A stretch of DNA of 31,440 nucleotides from a virus: IMG/VR virus record IMGVR_UViG_3300046007_012561, positions 1-31,440 of that record; one strand, 5' to 3'. The notes beneath the pieces are model-generated. The model was not told where the DNA came from and ran no database searches. It worked only from the letters and a program-made list of their open reading frames with translations. Shown in pieces: positions 1-6,527 of the stretch. Both the position numbers and the translations under genes were made by a program. The stretch's first letter is position 1; the number at the start of each line of letters is the position of its first letter.

Positions 1-2
1 AT

Positions 3-563
3 TTTCAGGCAAAGAATAAACTGCAGAAGGTGAATGTTATCTTCCTGACTGATGGTGAGGGATACCAGAATTCCGTGACGATTGCACGTAAGGGTCGTTA
101 TCCTGATTCTCCCGATTACATTGGCAATACAAAGTACAATCGCACTGCTATTCGTGATAGGAAGACTGGTCGTGTGTATGCTGCACTGGATTATGATAAC
201 TTCCCTCGTTATGCCAAGGTTCTCTTGCAAACTGTGAAAGACAGGTTCTCAACTGTGAATGTGATTAACTTCCGCATCACTCCTGGACGTGATTTCGCAA
301 TGTGTCATCGTTGGTATGGAACTGGTGTAGAGAACTATGAAAAAGTCAAGGGAGAGTTTCGCAAGCAAGGTTGTGTTCAATTCCAAGACACTGGATTTGA
401 CCAATTCAATGTGATTGCTGCCAACTCTCTTGCACAAGATGAGGAGTTCTCTGTTCCCGAGAATGCAACAAAGTCTCAGATTAAATCTGCGTTTACAAAA
501 GTCTTGAGTAAGAAGAAAACTAATAAGAAACTTCTTAGCAACTTTATCTCTCTAGTTGCCTGA
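3..563 (+). CDS. vWA-domain (CobT/MoxR-partner-like) protein, C-terminal part
   Basis: The reading frame is open to the left edge, so only the C-terminal part is seen; the GTG at 30 is internal. A hydrophobic strand followed by FLTDGEG resembles the TDG metal-site strand of von Willebrand A domains. In cyanomyoviruses a vWA 'peptidase/CobT-like' gene commonly lies just before the cobS-like ATPase, and one lies 0.9 kb downstream here. MoxR/CobS ATPases and vWA proteins act in pairs as chaperones or metal inserters; that role for the phage pair is inferred. The basic tail (SKKKTNKKL) ends just before a terminator. Family assignment rests on one motif plus context. Confidence 0.6.
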   Translation, partial: FQAKNKLQKVNVIFLTDGEGYQNSVTIARKGRYPDSPDYIGNTKYNRTAIRDRKTGRVYAALDYDNFPRYAKVLLQTVKDRFSTVNVINFRITPGRDFAMCHRWYGTGVENYEKVKGEFRKQGCVQFQDTGFDQFNVIAANSLAQDEEFSVPENATKSQIKSAFTKVLSKKKTNKKLLSNFISLVA

Positions 564-571
564 CCACCTGG

Positions 572-597
572 GGAGTATTAAATACTCCTCTTTTTTT
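572..597 (+). terminator. Rho-independent terminator fused to a late promoter
   Basis: GGAGTA/TACTCC stem (572-577 with 583-588), loop TTAAA, then a T run at 591-597. The last T of the run is the first base of the TATAAATA box that follows. Confidence 0.8.
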
Positions 598-604
598 ATA
601 AATA
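597..604 (+). promoter_or_regulatory. T4-type late promoter TATAAATA
   Basis: An exact copy of the T4 late -10 element read by the gp55 sigma. It lies 19 bases before the ATG at 624 and overlaps the T-tract of the terminator of the upstream vWA gene. Confidence 0.8.
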
Positions 605-623
605 TCTAAAAAGTATTTGTAAG

Positions 624-1349
624 ATGGACTCTAAAGACATTCGCAATCTTCAAGAAGCATATATGGAAGTTTATTCTGTTGATGAGGGACTTGGTTCTGC
701 AATCAAAAGGGTATTTGGTGGTAAAAAGAAGAAGGTAGAAGCACCTAAACCTGAAAGTAGAGGTGCTGAACTTCGTAGAAGATATAACGTAGGACCAGAA
801 AAAAGTGATACTTCTGCAAAGAGACAAATTCTTAATAGGTCTCGTGCAAGAAAAGAGAGAGACGAAGAAAGGTATGGTGATTCTGTATATACCAAAAAGG
901 TGGCTCAGCAATCTGCAGATGCACATGATCGTTATTTGAGAGCAGGTTATAGCAAGTATGGTGCTAGTGATGCAAGAGGAAGTGGTAATAAAGCAAGAAG
1001 AAGGGCAGCAGCACTTCAGAGAGAAGAGTATGATATTTACGACATCATCCTTTCACATTTACTTGATGAAGGATATGCTGAAACACCAGAATCAGCAGAA
1101 GTCATTATGGTAAATATGAGTGAAGAGTGGAGAGAGAATATTATGGAAAGGGAATATGGACCTGATGAAATATTACCAGGAAGTGGTAGGACTCCAAAAC
1201 AAAAATATAGAGCAAAACGTGGAAGGTTTATGAAATCAAAAAAACCTTCCCAAAATGAAACTGGAAGACAAAGAGCACAAAGAATGGCTCAAAATTATTA
1301 TATTGGCACAACAAAACAACAATATGATAATTTTGGAATAGGAAATTGA
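624..1349 (+). CDS. probable capsid-internal/structural protein with prohead-protease motif
   Basis: 241 residues, very rich in Lys, Arg, Glu and Ala. The N-terminus MDSKDIRNLQE-A contains LxE-A, the cleavage motif of T4 prohead protease gp21, at residues 9-12, so an 11-residue leader could be removed. A region at residues 134-169 (LLDEGYA, then SAEVIMVNMSEEW) is closely repeated in the 340-residue protein starting at 15303; both are 36 codons long at DNA positions 1023-1130 and 15876-15983. The gene has its own TATAAATA box and a terminator follows it, so it is a single late transcription unit inserted between the vWA and cobS-like genes. The structural assignment comes from motif, paralogy and late promoter; no enzymatic domain is visible. 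Confidence 0.65.
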   Translation: MDSKDIRNLQEAYMEVYSVDEGLGSAIKRVFGGKKKKVEAPKPESRGAELRRRYNVGPEKSDTSAKRQILNRSRARKERDEERYGDSVYTKKVAQQSADAHDRYLRAGYSKYGASDARGSGNKARRRAAALQREEYDIYDIILSHLLDEGYAETPESAEVIMVNMSEEWRENIMEREYGPDEILPGSGRTPKQKYRAKRGRFMKSKKPSQNETGRQRAQRMAQNYYIGTTKQQYDNFGIGN

Positions 1350-1414
1350 TACTTGTAATTTCAATAAACGGTATTTATTGGGAATTTAACTAAACCCACT
1401 TCCCAAACCGTCCC

Positions 1415-1440
1415 AAGGTGCTCCAGAGGCACCTTTTTTT
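1415..1440 (+). terminator. Rho-independent terminator
   Basis: AAGGTGC (1415-1421) pairs with GCACCTT (1429-1435) around loop TCCAGAG, followed by T to 1440. It ends the late unit before cobS. Confidence 0.85.
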
Positions 1441-1441
1441 G

Positions 1442-1450
1442 TGCTATGAT
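1442..1450 (+). promoter_or_regulatory. possible extended -10 promoter for cobS-like gene
   Basis: TGCTATGAT combines the TGn extension and TATGAT, 22 bases before the ATG at 1473 and directly after the terminator. No -35 box is visible, which is tolerated by extended -10 promoters. The site is weakly supported. Confidence 0.45.
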
Positions 1451-1472
1451 TACGGAGTAATCAAACAAACCG

Positions 1473-2636
1473 ATGCCTACCAAATCTAACATTATGATCG
1501 ACCAAGCAATCTCCATCCTGAAAGAAAAGTTTGGCACCGAGTTTGGTGTCGATGCAGTGAAAGAAGTTGCAAATGAAATTGGCACTTCGTATGCGACCCT
1601 TTCCAAATATCTGAATCAGTATAAAGTGGGTCGTGGCAAATGGAATCTGGAGGCAACCGTGCAAGAACTTGAAGAAACTTACAATTCTGCTGCTGTAGAG
1701 GGTTCCGATACGGTTCCTGGTGTGGCAACTATGAATTCTGTCGTGCAAAATCTTATTCCCAACAAAGATGCTACCTTCGTCAGCTTTGGTAATTTTTCGG
1801 ATATTAAAAAGGTTATTCAGTCTGGTCTATTCTATCCTGCTTTCATCACTGGTCTTTCTGGTAATGGAAAAACTTTCGGTGTGGAACAGTCTTGTGCCCA
1901 ACTTGGTCGAGAACTGATTCGTGTAAATATCACTATTGAAAGTGATGAAGATGATTTGCTTGGTGGTTTCCGATTGGTGAATGGTGAAACCGTGTGGCAT
2001 AATGGTCCTGTGGTAGAAGCAATGGAGCGGGGTGCTATCCTTCTGCTGGATGAGGTTGACCTTGCTTCTAACAAGATTATGTGTCTGCAGTCTGTCCTTG
2101 AGGGTAAGGGTGTCTTCCTCAAGAAAATCGGTAAGCACGTTGTTCCCAAGTCAGGTTTTAACGTGATTGCAACCGCAAACACCAAAGGTAAAGGTTCTGA
2201 TGACGGTCGGTTCATTGGCACGAATGTTCTCAACGAGGCATTCCTGGAACGATTCCCTATCACCTTTGAGCAGGAGTATCCTACTGTCAGTGTTGAGACT
2301 AAAATCTTGACTAAGGTTGCAGAATCACTTAACATTCCTATGATTGGTGAGCACACCGATTTCATCAAACACCTTTGTACCTGGTCTGAGATTATTCGTA
2401 AGACCTTCAACGATGGTGGTATTGATGAAGTCATCAGCACTCGTCGTCTGGTTCATATCATCAAGGCGTATTCTATCTTTGGTAAGAAGGACAAAGCAAT
2501 CAAGGTTTGTCTGAATCGTTTTGATGATGAAACCAAAGCAACTTTTGTTGAGTTGTATGACAAGATTGATGCAGAGTTCAAAACTGCTGAAGGTGAGTAT
2601 GTAACTTACGATCTTGACGCTCAGAAAGAAAACTGA
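1473..2636 (+). CDS. cobS: CobS-like/MoxR-family AAA+ ATPase
   Basis: 387 residues. The AAA+ core is complete: Walker A GLSGNGKT (127-134), Walker B LLLDEVD with D193-E194, sensor 1 around NVIATANT, and an arginine-finger-like LNEAFLERFP. This matches the cyanomyovirus protein annotated CobS, named after the cobaltochelatase ATPase subunit. No other cobalamin gene is here, so a role in B12 synthesis is not shown; a MoxR-type chaperone role with the vWA protein just upstream is equally possible. The N-terminal 100 residues contain a helix-turn-helix-like stretch (NEIGTSYATLSKYLNQY), which could be a DNA-binding or adaptor segment. A promoter for the next operon is embedded in its last 25 bases. 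Confidence 0.85.
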   Translation: MPTKSNIMIDQAISILKEKFGTEFGVDAVKEVANEIGTSYATLSKYLNQYKVGRGKWNLEATVQELEETYNSAAVEGSDTVPGVATMNSVVQNLIPNKDATFVSFGNFSDIKKVIQSGLFYPAFITGLSGNGKTFGVEQSCAQLGRELIRVNITIESDEDDLLGGFRLVNGETVWHNGPVVEAMERGAILLLDEVDLASNKIMCLQSVLEGKGVFLKKIGKHVVPKSGFNVIATANTKGKGSDDGRFIGTNVLNEAFLERFPITFEQEYPTVSVETKILTKVAESLNIPMIGEHTDFIKHLCTWSEIIRKTFNDGGIDEVISTRRLVHIIKAYSIFGKKDKAIKVCLNRFDDETKATFVELYDKIDAEFKTAEGEYVTYDLDAQKEN

Positions 2637-2642
2637 TATACT
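2614..2642 (+). promoter_or_regulatory. sigma70-type promoter inside 3' end of cobS-like gene
   Basis: TTGACG (2614-2619), a 17-base spacer and TATACT (2637-2642). Start of transcription would fall near 2649, inside the 5' arm of the terminator hairpin at 2643-2668. It would drive the DUF3310-like gene and gp45. Confidence 0.7.
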
Positions 2643-2670
2643 AAGGGGAGATAAAACTGTCTCCCCTTTT
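2643..2670 (+). terminator. Rho-independent terminator of cobS-like gene
   Basis: AAGGGGAGA (2643-2651) pairs with TCTCCCCTT (2660-2668), loop TAAAACTG, then a short T run. RNA started at the overlapping promoter would lack most of the 5' arm and should read through. Confidence 0.8.
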
Positions 2671-2673
2671 ATT

Positions 2674-3054
2674 ATGGATGAGTATCATTACGGAAAAGAA
2701 TTTATGTTCTCTATTAATTCAAACGATAAAATTGAAATTGAAAAAAAACCCGCGATTATGAAAGATCAAAATAATAATCATTTTTGGAAGTATAACGAAG
2801 ATAAAATTCTTAAACAACTTGAAGAATATATTGCCGGAACTTATAGTCAGCATTATGTCGATCGTACCGGAGGTGGAACTGAACAAACCCTAGATAAGAT
2901 CAAACACAATCGTCGTGAGGGTTTTTGTGCCGGTAATGTCACCAAGTATATTGACCGGTATGATACGAAAGGAACTCCTCGCGCTGATCTGTTTAAAGTT
3001 CTTCACTATACTATTCTCCTGATCAATCATCTCAATCTCATTGAAAATAAGTGA
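2674..3054 (+). CDS. DUF3310-like small protein
   Basis: 126 residues from this ATG. The C-terminal half has the DUF3310 pattern found in many phages: QHY near the start of the domain, then FCAGNVTKYIDRY, then a helix LFKVLHYTILLINHL. Biochemical function is unknown to me; such genes often sit in phage replication or nucleotide modules, as here directly before gp45. An alternative ATG at 2704 has a purine-rich GGAAAAG nine bases upstream and may be the true start. A longer frame back to 2614 would overlap cobS and cross the terminator, so it is unlikely. A sigma70 promoter at 2614-2642 precedes it. Confidence 0.7.
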   Translation: MDEYHYGKEFMFSINSNDKIEIEKKPAIMKDQNNNHFWKYNEDKILKQLEEYIAGTYSQHYVDRTGGGTEQTLDKIKHNRREGFCAGNVTKYIDRYDTKGTPRADLFKVLHYTILLINHLNLIENK

Positions 3055-3056
3055 TT

Positions 3057-3722
3057 ATGAAACTATCTGATAAAACCTTAACTCTCCTTAAGAATTTTTC
3101 TTCAATTAATCAATCAATTCTTTTTAAACAGGGAAATTGTCTGAAAACTATTTCTGTAATGAAGAATATCCTTGCAGAGGCGAAGATTGAAGAGGAAATT
3201 CCCAAAGATTTTGGAATCTATGATTTGAACCAGTTTTTGAATGGATTGAATCTGCATAAAAATGCAGAACTTGATTTTCAAAACGATAGTTATGTGGTTA
3301 TTAAAGAAGGTAAATCACGTTCCAAATATTTCTTTGCTGATCCTAATGTAATTGTTACTCCTCCAGATAAAGATATTGCTCTTCCTTCTGAAGACGTATG
3401 TTTCCTTCTTGATACCAAAGAACTTGATAAGTTGCTTAAAGCTTCTTCTGTTTATCAATTGCCTGACCTGTCTGTAGTCGGTGAATCGGGTGTAGTAAAA
3501 CTTGTTGTCCGGGATAAAAAGAACGATACTTCCAATGAATTTTCTGTAATTGTTGGGGAGACTAATGAGGTATTTACTTTTAACTTTAAGGTAGAAAATA
3601 TTAAAATTCTTCCTGGAAATTATGAGGTTGTAATTTCTTCTAAACTTCTTTCTCGATTTAAAAATACTGGATTTGATGTTACATATTGGATCGCACTTGA
3701 ACCAGACAGCACCTTTGGGTGA
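3057..3722 (+). CDS. 45: DNA polymerase sliding clamp gp45
   Basis: 221 residues against 228 in T4. The N-terminus MKLSDKTLTLLKNFSSIN closely follows T4 gp45 (MKLSKDTTALLKNFATIN), and the C-terminus VTYWIALEPDSTF parallels T4 VALEADST. gp45 forms the trimeric ring that tethers polymerase gp43 to DNA and, in T4, also activates late transcription with gp33/gp55, which fits the many TATAAATA sites here. The ATG at 3057 is chosen over a GTG six bases upstream because it matches the T4 start. The start context gattATGaaa is shared with other genes of this block and is a plausible RegA target. The upstream gene ends 2 bases before. Confidence 0.95.
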   Translation: MKLSDKTLTLLKNFSSINQSILFKQGNCLKTISVMKNILAEAKIEEEIPKDFGIYDLNQFLNGLNLHKNAELDFQNDSYVVIKEGKSRSKYFFADPNVIVTPPDKDIALPSEDVCFLLDTKELDKLLKASSVYQLPDLSVVGESGVVKLVVRDKKNDTSNEFSVIVGETNEVFTFNFKVENIKILPGNYEVVISSKLLSRFKNTGFDVTYWIALEPDSTFG

Positions 3723-3739
3723 TATACTACTAGTGAGTT

Positions 3740-3744
3740 GAGGA
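3740..3744 (+). promoter_or_regulatory. ribosome binding site GAGGA that points to an ATC start
   Basis: GAGGA ends 7 bases before ATC at 3752 but 19 bases before the first regular start codon (GTG 3764). The spacing decides for ATC. Confidence 0.6.
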
Positions 3745-3751
3745 ACCTACC

Positions 3752-4267
3752 ATCAATATCTTTGTGACTTCTCCCTGGCCTGCAGAGAGCGCCATTTGCC
3801 TTCCCGACAAACACATCGTTAAGATGCCCCTAGAGTGCTGCCAGATGCTCTCTATCGTTGCTTCCGAGAAGTGGGGTTATGGGTACGGCACTCTCCCTAA
3901 GGCAGATGGAACCCCCTACAAGACCGAGAAAGGAGCATTCCGCAATCATCCCTGCACCAAGTGGGCAATGGAGAGTATCCATAATGCCTACTGGTTAATT
4001 AAGTGGGGATTGAACTTGTCTGACGAATACTGCCTGCGGTATAATAAAACTCACTCTTGTTATAAAACTCTTGTGGAGGCATATTACTTGTTTCCAAAGG
4101 GTAAGATTACAGAAGTGACTCCATTTGCTCGTGCTATGCCTGAGGAATGGAAATTTGATAATACTATTGATACATTTGAGGCATACAAAAAGTACATCGC
4201 GTCCAAACCTTGGGTGAAGGATAACTATCTACGTATGCCCGAACGAAAACCTTCGTGGATAAATTAA
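3752..4267 (+). CDS. conserved phage protein (LPDKHIVKM family), possible ATC start
   Basis: 171 residues if ATC at 3752 is the start, 167 if GTG at 3764. The sequence (xNIFVTSP, then ESA..LPDKHIVKM, HPCTKWAMES, a C-terminal AMPEEWK and PERKPSW) fits a protein family common in T4-like marine phages; some automated annotations call it pyrimidine-dimer glycosylase-like, which I cannot confirm. The family usually begins MNIFVTSP; here the codon at the M position is ATC, preceded by GAGGA at ideal distance. A stop at 3734 and no ATG before 3764 exclude longer starts. It lies between gp45 and gp44, so a DNA-maintenance role is possible but inferred only. Confidence 0.75.
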   Translation: MNIFVTSPWPAESAICLPDKHIVKMPLECCQMLSIVASEKWGYGYGTLPKADGTPYKTEKGAFRNHPCTKWAMESIHNAYWLIKWGLNLSDEYCLRYNKTHSCYKTLVEAYYLFPKGKITEVTPFARAMPEEWKFDNTIDTFEAYKKYIASKPWVKDNYLRMPERKPSWIN

Positions 4268-4270
4268 ATT

Positions 4271-4516
4271 ATGAAACTCACACGAATGATATTTGACTAC
4301 TGGAAGAACTGGTTGAGAGTTCCAGAGAAAACTATCTTGTGGTCTCTTGAAGGAGATAAAGAAGGATTAGGATTTTATGATTGGTATTGTATGACCTTTT
4401 GGTATTGTCTCAACCACGATTGGTATAAGATGAATGACAAAATGTATGCCTATACTGGTTGCGAAGACCCTTATACTGAACCAAGAGATTTTGAAGATTA
4501 TACCAAACTACACTAA
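4271..4516 (+). CDS. small hypothetical protein
   Basis: 81 residues, rich in Trp, Tyr and Met (WKNWLRV, FYDWYCMTFWYCLNHDWYKM). The start is 3 bases after the preceding stop, in the context aaattATGaaac like gp45, so it is probably cotranscribed with the gene upstream. I do not recognise the family. No signal peptide or confident membrane segment, although the central aromatic stretch is hydrophobic. It is followed by a late promoter belonging to the HNH gene. Confidence 0.6.
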   Translation: MKLTRMIFDYWKNWLRVPEKTILWSLEGDKEGLGFYDWYCMTFWYCLNHDWYKMNDKMYAYTGCEDPYTEPRDFEDYTKLH

Positions 4517-4528
4517 ATGTCGTTTGAT

Positions 4529-4536
4529 TATAAATA
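4529..4536 (+). promoter_or_regulatory. T4-type late promoter TATAAATA
   Basis: Exact TATAAATA 21 bases before the ATG of the HNH endonuclease at 4558. It places a mobile nuclease gene under late control inside an early replication operon. Confidence 0.7.
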
Positions 4537-4557
4537 ATAATAGTTATTGCTCTTCTA

Positions 4558-5007
4558 ATGGAATTAAACGGAATTACCTACAAACAGTCAAAAACTTATC
4601 CAGACATTTATGTAAGTGCTTGTGGTAAAATTCTAAATGTAAAACCTATTGGAAGAGTTGATAAAAGAGATGGATATGTTGTAGTTCGTGAAAAACGACT
4701 TCATCAACTTGTGGTAGAATGTTGGGGAGAACCAAGACCAAAAGGTAAAGATTGGTGTATAGACCATATTGATGAGAACAAAACCAACAACAAAGTTGAA
4801 AACTTGAGATGGTTGCCTCGTTCAGAAAACACAAGAAGGTCTCAAATTGGAAAATCAAATCCAAGAAAAGCAGTCGTTCAAATGGAGAGTGAAGTAAAGG
4901 AAGAAATTGTTAATCTTTCCAATCAGGGATTGTCGCAAAGACAAATTGCTGATATTATGGGAAAAAGTCAAAGAAGTATTTGGAATGTATTAAATGGAGT
5001 TTATTGA
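4558..5007 (+). CDS. HNH homing endonuclease (free-standing)
   Basis: 149 residues. Domains in order: an N-terminal NUMOD4-like segment (YPDIYVSACGKILNV), an HNH_3-type core (RLHQLVVECWG, then CIDHIDENKTNNKVENLRWL), and a C-terminal helix-turn-helix (GLSQRQIADIMGKSQRSI) that would contact target DNA. Such genes move by cutting an uninterrupted site next to their insertion point; here that is the 45-44 junction. The stop TGA overlaps the ATG of gp44 (TGATGA), and gp44 uses the GGAG at 4996-4999 inside this ORF as ribosome binding site. It has its own late promoter, as known for some T4 homing endonuclease genes. The reading frame is intact. Confidence 0.85.
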   Translation: MELNGITYKQSKTYPDIYVSACGKILNVKPIGRVDKRDGYVVVREKRLHQLVVECWGEPRPKGKDWCIDHIDENKTNNKVENLRWLPRSENTRRSQIGKSNPRKAVVQMESEVKEEIVNLSNQGLSQRQIADIMGKSQRSIWNVLNGVY

Positions 5008-5951
5008 TGAGTGACAATTTTTTGTGGGTGGAAAAATGGAGACCAAAAAAGGTAGAGGATTGTATCCTTCCAGAGGACACTAAAAAAACCTTTTTGGATT
5101 TTATTGAAAAGGGAGAAATTCCTAACCTTCTTCTTTCCGGTCCTCCTGGTATTGGAAAAACTACTATTGCGAAAGCACTATGCGAACAACTTGGAGCAGA
5201 TTATTATGTCATCAACGGATCAGACGAAGGGCGTTTCTTGGATACTGTCAGGAACCAAGCAAAGAACTTTGCTTCGACCGTATCACTTCAAGGAAATGGT
5301 AGGCACAAAGTCATTATTGTGGATGAGAGTGACAACACAACCTCAGATGTTCAACTCCTACTACGGGCAAATATTGAGGCATTTTATAGCAACTGCCGAT
5401 TCATCTTCACCTGCAACTACAAGAACAAAATTATTGAACCTCTTCACTCCCGATGTGCAGTCATCGACTTCACAATCAAAGGAAAGCAAAAGGCACAACT
5501 CGCAGGAGCATTCTTCAAACGTCTCCAGACGATTCTGGATCAAGAAAAAATTGAGTATGATCAAAAAGTCCTTGCAGAACTTGTATCAAAGCACTTTCCT
5601 GATTTCAGGCGTGTTCTCAACGAATGTCAAAGATATTCTACGGGAGGAAAAATCGACGCAGGCATTCTTGCATCTTTCTCAGACATCTCTGTAAATGAAC
5701 TTATTAAATCTCTCAAAGACAAAAACTTTACAGAAGTTCGTAAGTGGGTGGTCTCCAACCTTGACAACGATGCTTCTGTTTTACTTCGCAGGGTTTATGA
5801 CGCCTGTTATGATTGCCTTACACCCCAATCTATCCCTGCTGCCGTTCTTGTTATTGCTAAGTATCAATACCAATGTTGCTTTGTGGTTGATCAAGAAATT
5901 AACCTACTAGCAGCATTAACTGAACTTATGTGTGAGGTTGAGTTTAAGTAA
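5007..5951 (+). CDS. 44: clamp loader large subunit gp44
   Basis: 314 residues against 319 in T4. AAA+ features: Walker A GPPGIGKT (45-52), Walker B VIIVDESD with D106-E107, sensor 1 FTCNYKN, and the SRC motif at 148-150 that supplies the trans arginine finger. With gp62 it loads the gp45 ring using ATP. The ATG at 5007 overlaps the HNH stop by one base and has GGAG seven bases upstream; longer starts inside the HNH gene lack homology. In T4 gene 62 follows directly; here two extra genes separate 44 from 62. Confidence 0.95.
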   Translation: MSDNFLWVEKWRPKKVEDCILPEDTKKTFLDFIEKGEIPNLLLSGPPGIGKTTIAKALCEQLGADYYVINGSDEGRFLDTVRNQAKNFASTVSLQGNGRHKVIIVDESDNTTSDVQLLLRANIEAFYSNCRFIFTCNYKNKIIEPLHSRCAVIDFTIKGKQKAQLAGAFFKRLQTILDQEKIEYDQKVLAELVSKHFPDFRRVLNECQRYSTGGKIDAGILASFSDISVNELIKSLKDKNFTEVRKWVVSNLDNDASVLLRRVYDACYDCLTPQSIPAAVLVIAKYQYQCCFVVDQEINLLAALTELMCEVEFK

Positions 5952-5957
5952 ATTATT

Positions 5958-6527
5958 ATGAAAACTAAAATTGAATTTGATTTTGAAATGGTAATGGGTG
6001 TAGTTGAATACACTCGCCGTCTTCGGTTTGGTGGGCAAAAATTTAGTCGAGCACTGTTTATTGAAAAGGCAATTGAAAAAACCAGCAAAAACTTAGTATA
6101 TGTTGGATTAAATGATTCTTTGGGGCATGATTTTACTACTAAAGTAAATGAAGAAGTTTGGCGACTAGAAGCAAAAGGTCTTGATGGGTTATTTCAAACT
6201 GATCGAACTTTTAATACCAAAGAAATTACTCTTAAAAACTTTCAAGGGAATGTAAACAATTATTTTCCAGAACAAAAGTTTGATGAAATGATTTTGATTG
6301 ATCAAACTCAACGCCATTTTGGCATTGTATCTTTTGAAAATGCTCTTAAAAATTTTGATCCTAAAAAAAATCTTAAAAAATCTGGATTGAAAATTGTTGT
6401 TGATAAGAGAGATGTTGAGTATATTGCTAAAAATGTTTCTCTTGCTCCTAAAAACCAAGTAAAAGAACTGTATCACGAAATTGTAGATGAACTTTATAAG
6501 TGGGAGGATGAATCGGATGAGTGGTAA
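5958..6527 (+). CDS. unknown protein between 44 and dam (possible nuclease fold)
   Basis: 189 residues, not recognised. Visible features: an early HDF-TTKVNEEVWRLEAKG segment with an acidic residue followed by E-x-K, then KEITLKNFQG, and a strand-like FDEMILIDQTQRHFGIVSF. That arrangement is compatible with a PD-(D/E)xK nuclease core, but this is only pattern inference. It starts 6 bases after gp44 in the context attattATGaaaa, and its end overlaps the start of a Dam-type methylase. Being paired with a methylase and inserted as a unit between 44 and 62, it could be a restriction-like partner; an unrelated function is equally open. Confidence 0.6.
   Translation: MKTKIEFDFEMVMGVVEYTRRLRFGGQKFSRALFIEKAIEKTSKNLVYVGLNDSLGHDFTTKVNEEVWRLEAKGLDGLFQTDRTFNTKEITLKNFQGNVNNYFPEQKFDEMILIDQTQRHFGIVSFENALKNFDPKKNLKKSGLKIVVDKRDVEYIAKNVSLAPKNQVKELYHEIVDELYKWEDESDEW

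Noticed and set aside
606-926. Reading frames on the minus strand (for example 606-926, 1832-2440, 10477-10833)
   Set aside because: They are antisense to well-identified + strand genes, lack family features and ribosome sites, and no minus-strand promoter or terminator was seen.
1473-2636. Cobalamin synthesis capacity
   Set aside because: Only the cobS-like ATPase and a vWA fragment are present; no other chelatase or B12 gene, so the pathway is not supported.
3697-3728. TTGAAC...TATACT as promoter for the 3752 gene
   Set aside because: The spacer is 20 bases, too long for a normal sigma70 promoter; the TATACT alone is not enough.
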